Source: Sitta carolinensis
Lineage: Eukaryota > Chordata > Aves > Passeriformes > Sittidae
Direction of reading: 5' to 3'
Assembly (NCBI GenBank): GCA_032173965.1
Contig: CM063292.1
Coordinates: forward strand, 8,094,001 to 8,158,000
Length of the DNA: 64,000 bases
Shown: positions 61,345-64,000 of the stretch, piece by piece
How the letters are laid out: the number at the start of each line of letters is the position of its first letter
Position numbering within the stretch: position 1 is the first letter of the stretch
Translations under genes and position numbers: made by a program
Notes under the pieces: model-generated
What the model was told of the DNA's origin: nothing
The model's input: only the letters and a program-made list of their open reading frames with translations
Databases searched by the model: none

Positions 61345-61646
61345 TTACCTGGAGGAGCTGCAGGAAAGCTGGAGAGAGACAATGGGCAAGGGCTGGAGGG
61401 GCAGGAGCCAAGGAGGGGCTGGCAGTGCCCCAGGGCAGGGCTGGGGGGATCCTGGGCAGGAATTGTTCCCTGGCAGGGTGGGCAGCCCTGGCACAGGGTG
61501 CCCAGAGCAGCTGGGGCTGCCCCTGGATCCCTGGCAGTGCCCAAAGGCCAGGCTGGACACTGGGGCTGGGAGCCCCTGGCCCTGCCAGGGATGATTTTAG
61601 GGTCCCTTCCAAGCAAACCACTCTGAGATTCCATGACTCTATGATT
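61345..61646 (+). mobile_element. CR1 LINE 3' end
   Basis: It runs from gagctgcaggaaagctggag to attccatgactctatg and is the complement of the 26275 copy with very few differences. The long open frames here are CR1-derived. Confidence 0.95.
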
Positions 61647-61804
61647 TGGACAGGCTTTATCCTGACAAAGATAACTTTCTCCTTGGTAGTACACAGCACC
61701 CCTGAGCACCCCAGTGCTTTCCCCATCAAGCCACACACACACATCCCAACATCGCTGTGGCAAATAACACACAACAAGAGATTTTCTCCAAACAACCTGG
61801 AGAG

Positions 61805-62082
61805 TTGATCTGACTCCATTTATTAGAAGCAAATTACTTTTATACATTTTGCCACTGACCACTGTGATTGGAGAACCAGTGACAGAACTCTTCACCCACA
61901 TTGGCCAAACCAGAGGGACAGCAAAGAAAGTCGCACAGAAAGAATTCCAAACACGAGTTTCATTACAAAAACAATCCTGATGTTTATGTTCAAGCTGTGA
62001 GAACAAGCTTCAGAAACCCAAAATATCAGTAAAAATGAGCTTTAGAAACTCAGAAGCTCCAGGCCTGAAAAACCAGATGACA
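61805..62082 (-). mobile_element. Third LTR of the 17-kb family, inverted and diverged
   Basis: The complement matches the 18375 LTR: ctcttcacccacattggcca, aaccagagggacagcaaaga, gaaacccaaaatatc and caggcctgaaa near the LTR start. A complement poly(A) signal lies at about 61829. There is an extra 30-bp stretch near 62025-62055. Borders are approximate. Confidence 0.8.
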
Positions 62083-63771
62083 TTCCCACACTGCCACCAT
62101 GCTCCTTCATGCCTACAGCTTTGATAAAGGGTCCCGTATTTGTCAATTTGACATTCAGATTTTCTCACTGTGGTAAAATTCCTGAAGAGAGGAGTACTAA
62201 TGAATATAAAAGATCTGAGTGTGAAGTTAACAAAATAAATCCTGTAAAATTTTGCTGCTTGGATATATTCAGCTACTTCAGGACCAAGGAGATGCTCAGA
62301 ATTCAGCACTGATGTTTACCTGACTTCTCTGCTCCATTTGTTATTCTTTCAGTCAGTTCTGCTGCTTTTTTTTTTCAGAATCTGAAAGTCATACTAGCAT
62401 TTTTAACGTTTTGGTTTTCTTTTTTTGGGTCTGAATTACTATAATTATACTCAATGTCTTTATTGCCATCTACCTTCCAGATGGCTCTGATGAAAAAATG
62501 GAAAAACTAATATAATATAATATAGAATAATACAAATTATCAATAGATCCCTTACGCTTTAAGTGATGGAAGGCCTCCTCCCCCAAAATAATATGCAGTA
62601 TGCTCTGAACTAGCCACCACATTCTGTGATATAAAAGAATGCAGAGATTTGTAAACCCTTTAGAAGCACTTTTGATGTTTAGGTTTTTATATTCCTTTGA
62701 TCAAGATTAGTTGCTAAAAATGCAGCAAAAAGGATTGCTTGCTGATACACAATGAACTTCAAGAACTACAGTGGAAAAAAGCCTCCAAAGTACCAAATTT
62801 ATAGGCCACCACAGCTGAAATTGAACCCAACTTTTAGCATGAACACAAAGAAAACTAATCTATAATATCACCTAAAACATTTCCTAAGTGATTTTTTTAT
62901 CCAGCTGATGGGAATATGATAAACAGGTCTCAAATGAGCATTGGCATGTTCTACTCTGAATTTCATTATATCATTGAATTCTAATGTTTCACAAGAGGTG
63001 TCACATAGAACTGAATTAATATTCACCAAAAATTGCAACTGTGACAAAATCAGGATAGAACACCCATCTCCTACTGCATTTTTCCTGTTACATTGTCAGA
63101 CACCCTGAAATCTTCATAGTAACACAGAAATGGCAAGAATATACCACTTTCAGTCTCCATTTCTTATTTGATTTAGGAAACACATGGGGTTTTTTAAGCA
63201 AGATATTCATATCAAGGCATTATAAAGGCCAATGATTGAAGGCTGGTTATATTGATTTTTCCAAATTATTTTCCCCCTATTTTATATGATTATCCTATTC
63301 ATTAAGTAAGGATACACAAGCATCTCATGGAGAGGTATTTTATATAAGCATGTAGAGCTCCATAATATATATTTTTTGTCAAGGAGAAAGACTGCCTGTA
63401 ATTGCAGGCCTGGAAGCCCCTTAAATAGAGAACTCAGGCTGGAACTCAGGGGAAAAAAAGAGGGTCTACCATCTTTGGAGGAGAGGAAAGTACCTTGAAG
63501 TGATTAAAGAATGTTGAGAGGTTATGGAGGGAGAAAACTGAATGGGCCAAAGCCAAACTGGAACTTAATTTGGCCACTGCAGGTAAAGACAACGGACAAA
63601 GGTTTGTATAAAAAAAAAAAGGCAGGCTCAGGAGAGTGTCCATTTTTTGCTGGATGCAGAGGGCAGGGCAGTGTCATGGGGGAAGGCTGAGCTACTTCAT
63701 GCCCTTTTTAATGCCAAGGCTCAGGATACCCAGATCCCAGAGCTGGGAGCTGGTGACTGAGTGAAGCCCCC
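62083..63771. other. No recognised feature
   Basis: AT-rich intergenic sequence with short homopolymers. No gene, LTR or CR1 end was recognised. Confidence 0.6.
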
Positions 63772-63802
63772 ATAGAATCACAGAACACCCTGGGTTGGAA
63801 GG
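63772..63802 (-). mobile_element. CR1 tail interrupted by an LTR
   Basis: atagaatcacagaacaccctgggttggaagg is the complement of a CR1 3' end. It stops where an LTR-like tgtcactgtag begins. Confidence 0.8.
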
Positions 63803-64000
63803 TGTCACTGTAGAGTGGCAAAGAAATGCCATGCAGAGTTCTTCAGAAGGCAAAAATGAGAACTACTTTATTGGAAGTGACCTGTGCCTTTTATAATGCA
63901 CATCGCTGTCTACACTGACAGGCAGAGAAAGCCACTGCCCTTTTGGTAAACAACAGCACGTTTCCCACACACTATGGTCTTGGAAAACACCAGGTGCTAG
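63803..64000 (-). mobile_element. LTR beginning at the right edge, incomplete
   Basis: From tgtcactgtagagtggcaaa the sequence carries a complement poly(A) signal (tttatt, 63867-63872) and a TATA-like ttataa (about 63891), the layout of a minus-strand LTR read from its 3' end. It runs off the window, so its length and internal region are unknown. Confidence 0.6.

Overview
The window reads as vertebrate nuclear DNA, most likely from a passerine bird. It is gene-poor and intron-like. It carries at least a dozen CR1 LINE 3' ends, with the avian tail read as 'attctatgattctatg' or its complement, and several endogenous-retrovirus LTRs of songbird type. One of these opens with tgtcttggtttgaa on the minus strand. 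There are no bacterial-style genes, and most long open frames lie in GC-rich CR1, LTR or CpG-island sequence.

The one real protein-coding segment is on the minus strand at 22454-22898. It is the first coding exon of a type II classical cadherin, and by its signal peptide and propeptide it is CDH8 (cadherin-8). The exon has a strong acceptor, a MPERL start, a hydrophobic signal peptide, the RSKR furin site, the WVWNQ start of the mature adhesive domain and a GTAAGG donor. Against the family it lacks two bases directly after the furin site, which breaks the frame. Lower coordinates (1-22453) would be CDH8 intron 2, and 22899 to about 36-37 kb would be intron 1. The CpG-rich block at about 36.1-38.4 kb is the likely CDH8 promoter with noncoding exon 1. 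From 38.5 kb to the right edge is upstream intergenic sequence.

The second gene-like object is an intronless, multiply broken copy of PPIL4 (cyclophilin-like protein 4, with cyclophilin and RRM domains) on the plus strand at about 57990-59350. It is a processed pseudogene, a class that is uncommon in birds.

Repeats by region: 1-11 kb has CR1 fragments, a large minus-strand LTR (about 3.06-3.99 kb) and a two-part CR1 (10.5-11.1 kb). 17.2-18.7 kb has two LTRs of one family, the first with a visible 6-bp target duplication, and flanking CR1s. 23-29 kb has CR1 pieces and a near-perfect 25-bp-arm hairpin at 29186-29281. 37.8-38.1 kb has minisatellites inside the CpG island. 44.6-45 kb has an LTR with a primer-site-like edge. 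54-56.3 kb has a CR1 and a 1.16-kb LTR-like block. 57.25-57.7 kb has an old AT-rich direct repeat. 60.8-62.1 kb has CR1s and a third, inverted copy of the 17-kb LTR family. At the right edge an LTR begins next to a CR1 tail and runs off the window.

All identifications come from reading the sequence and remembered family features. No search was run.
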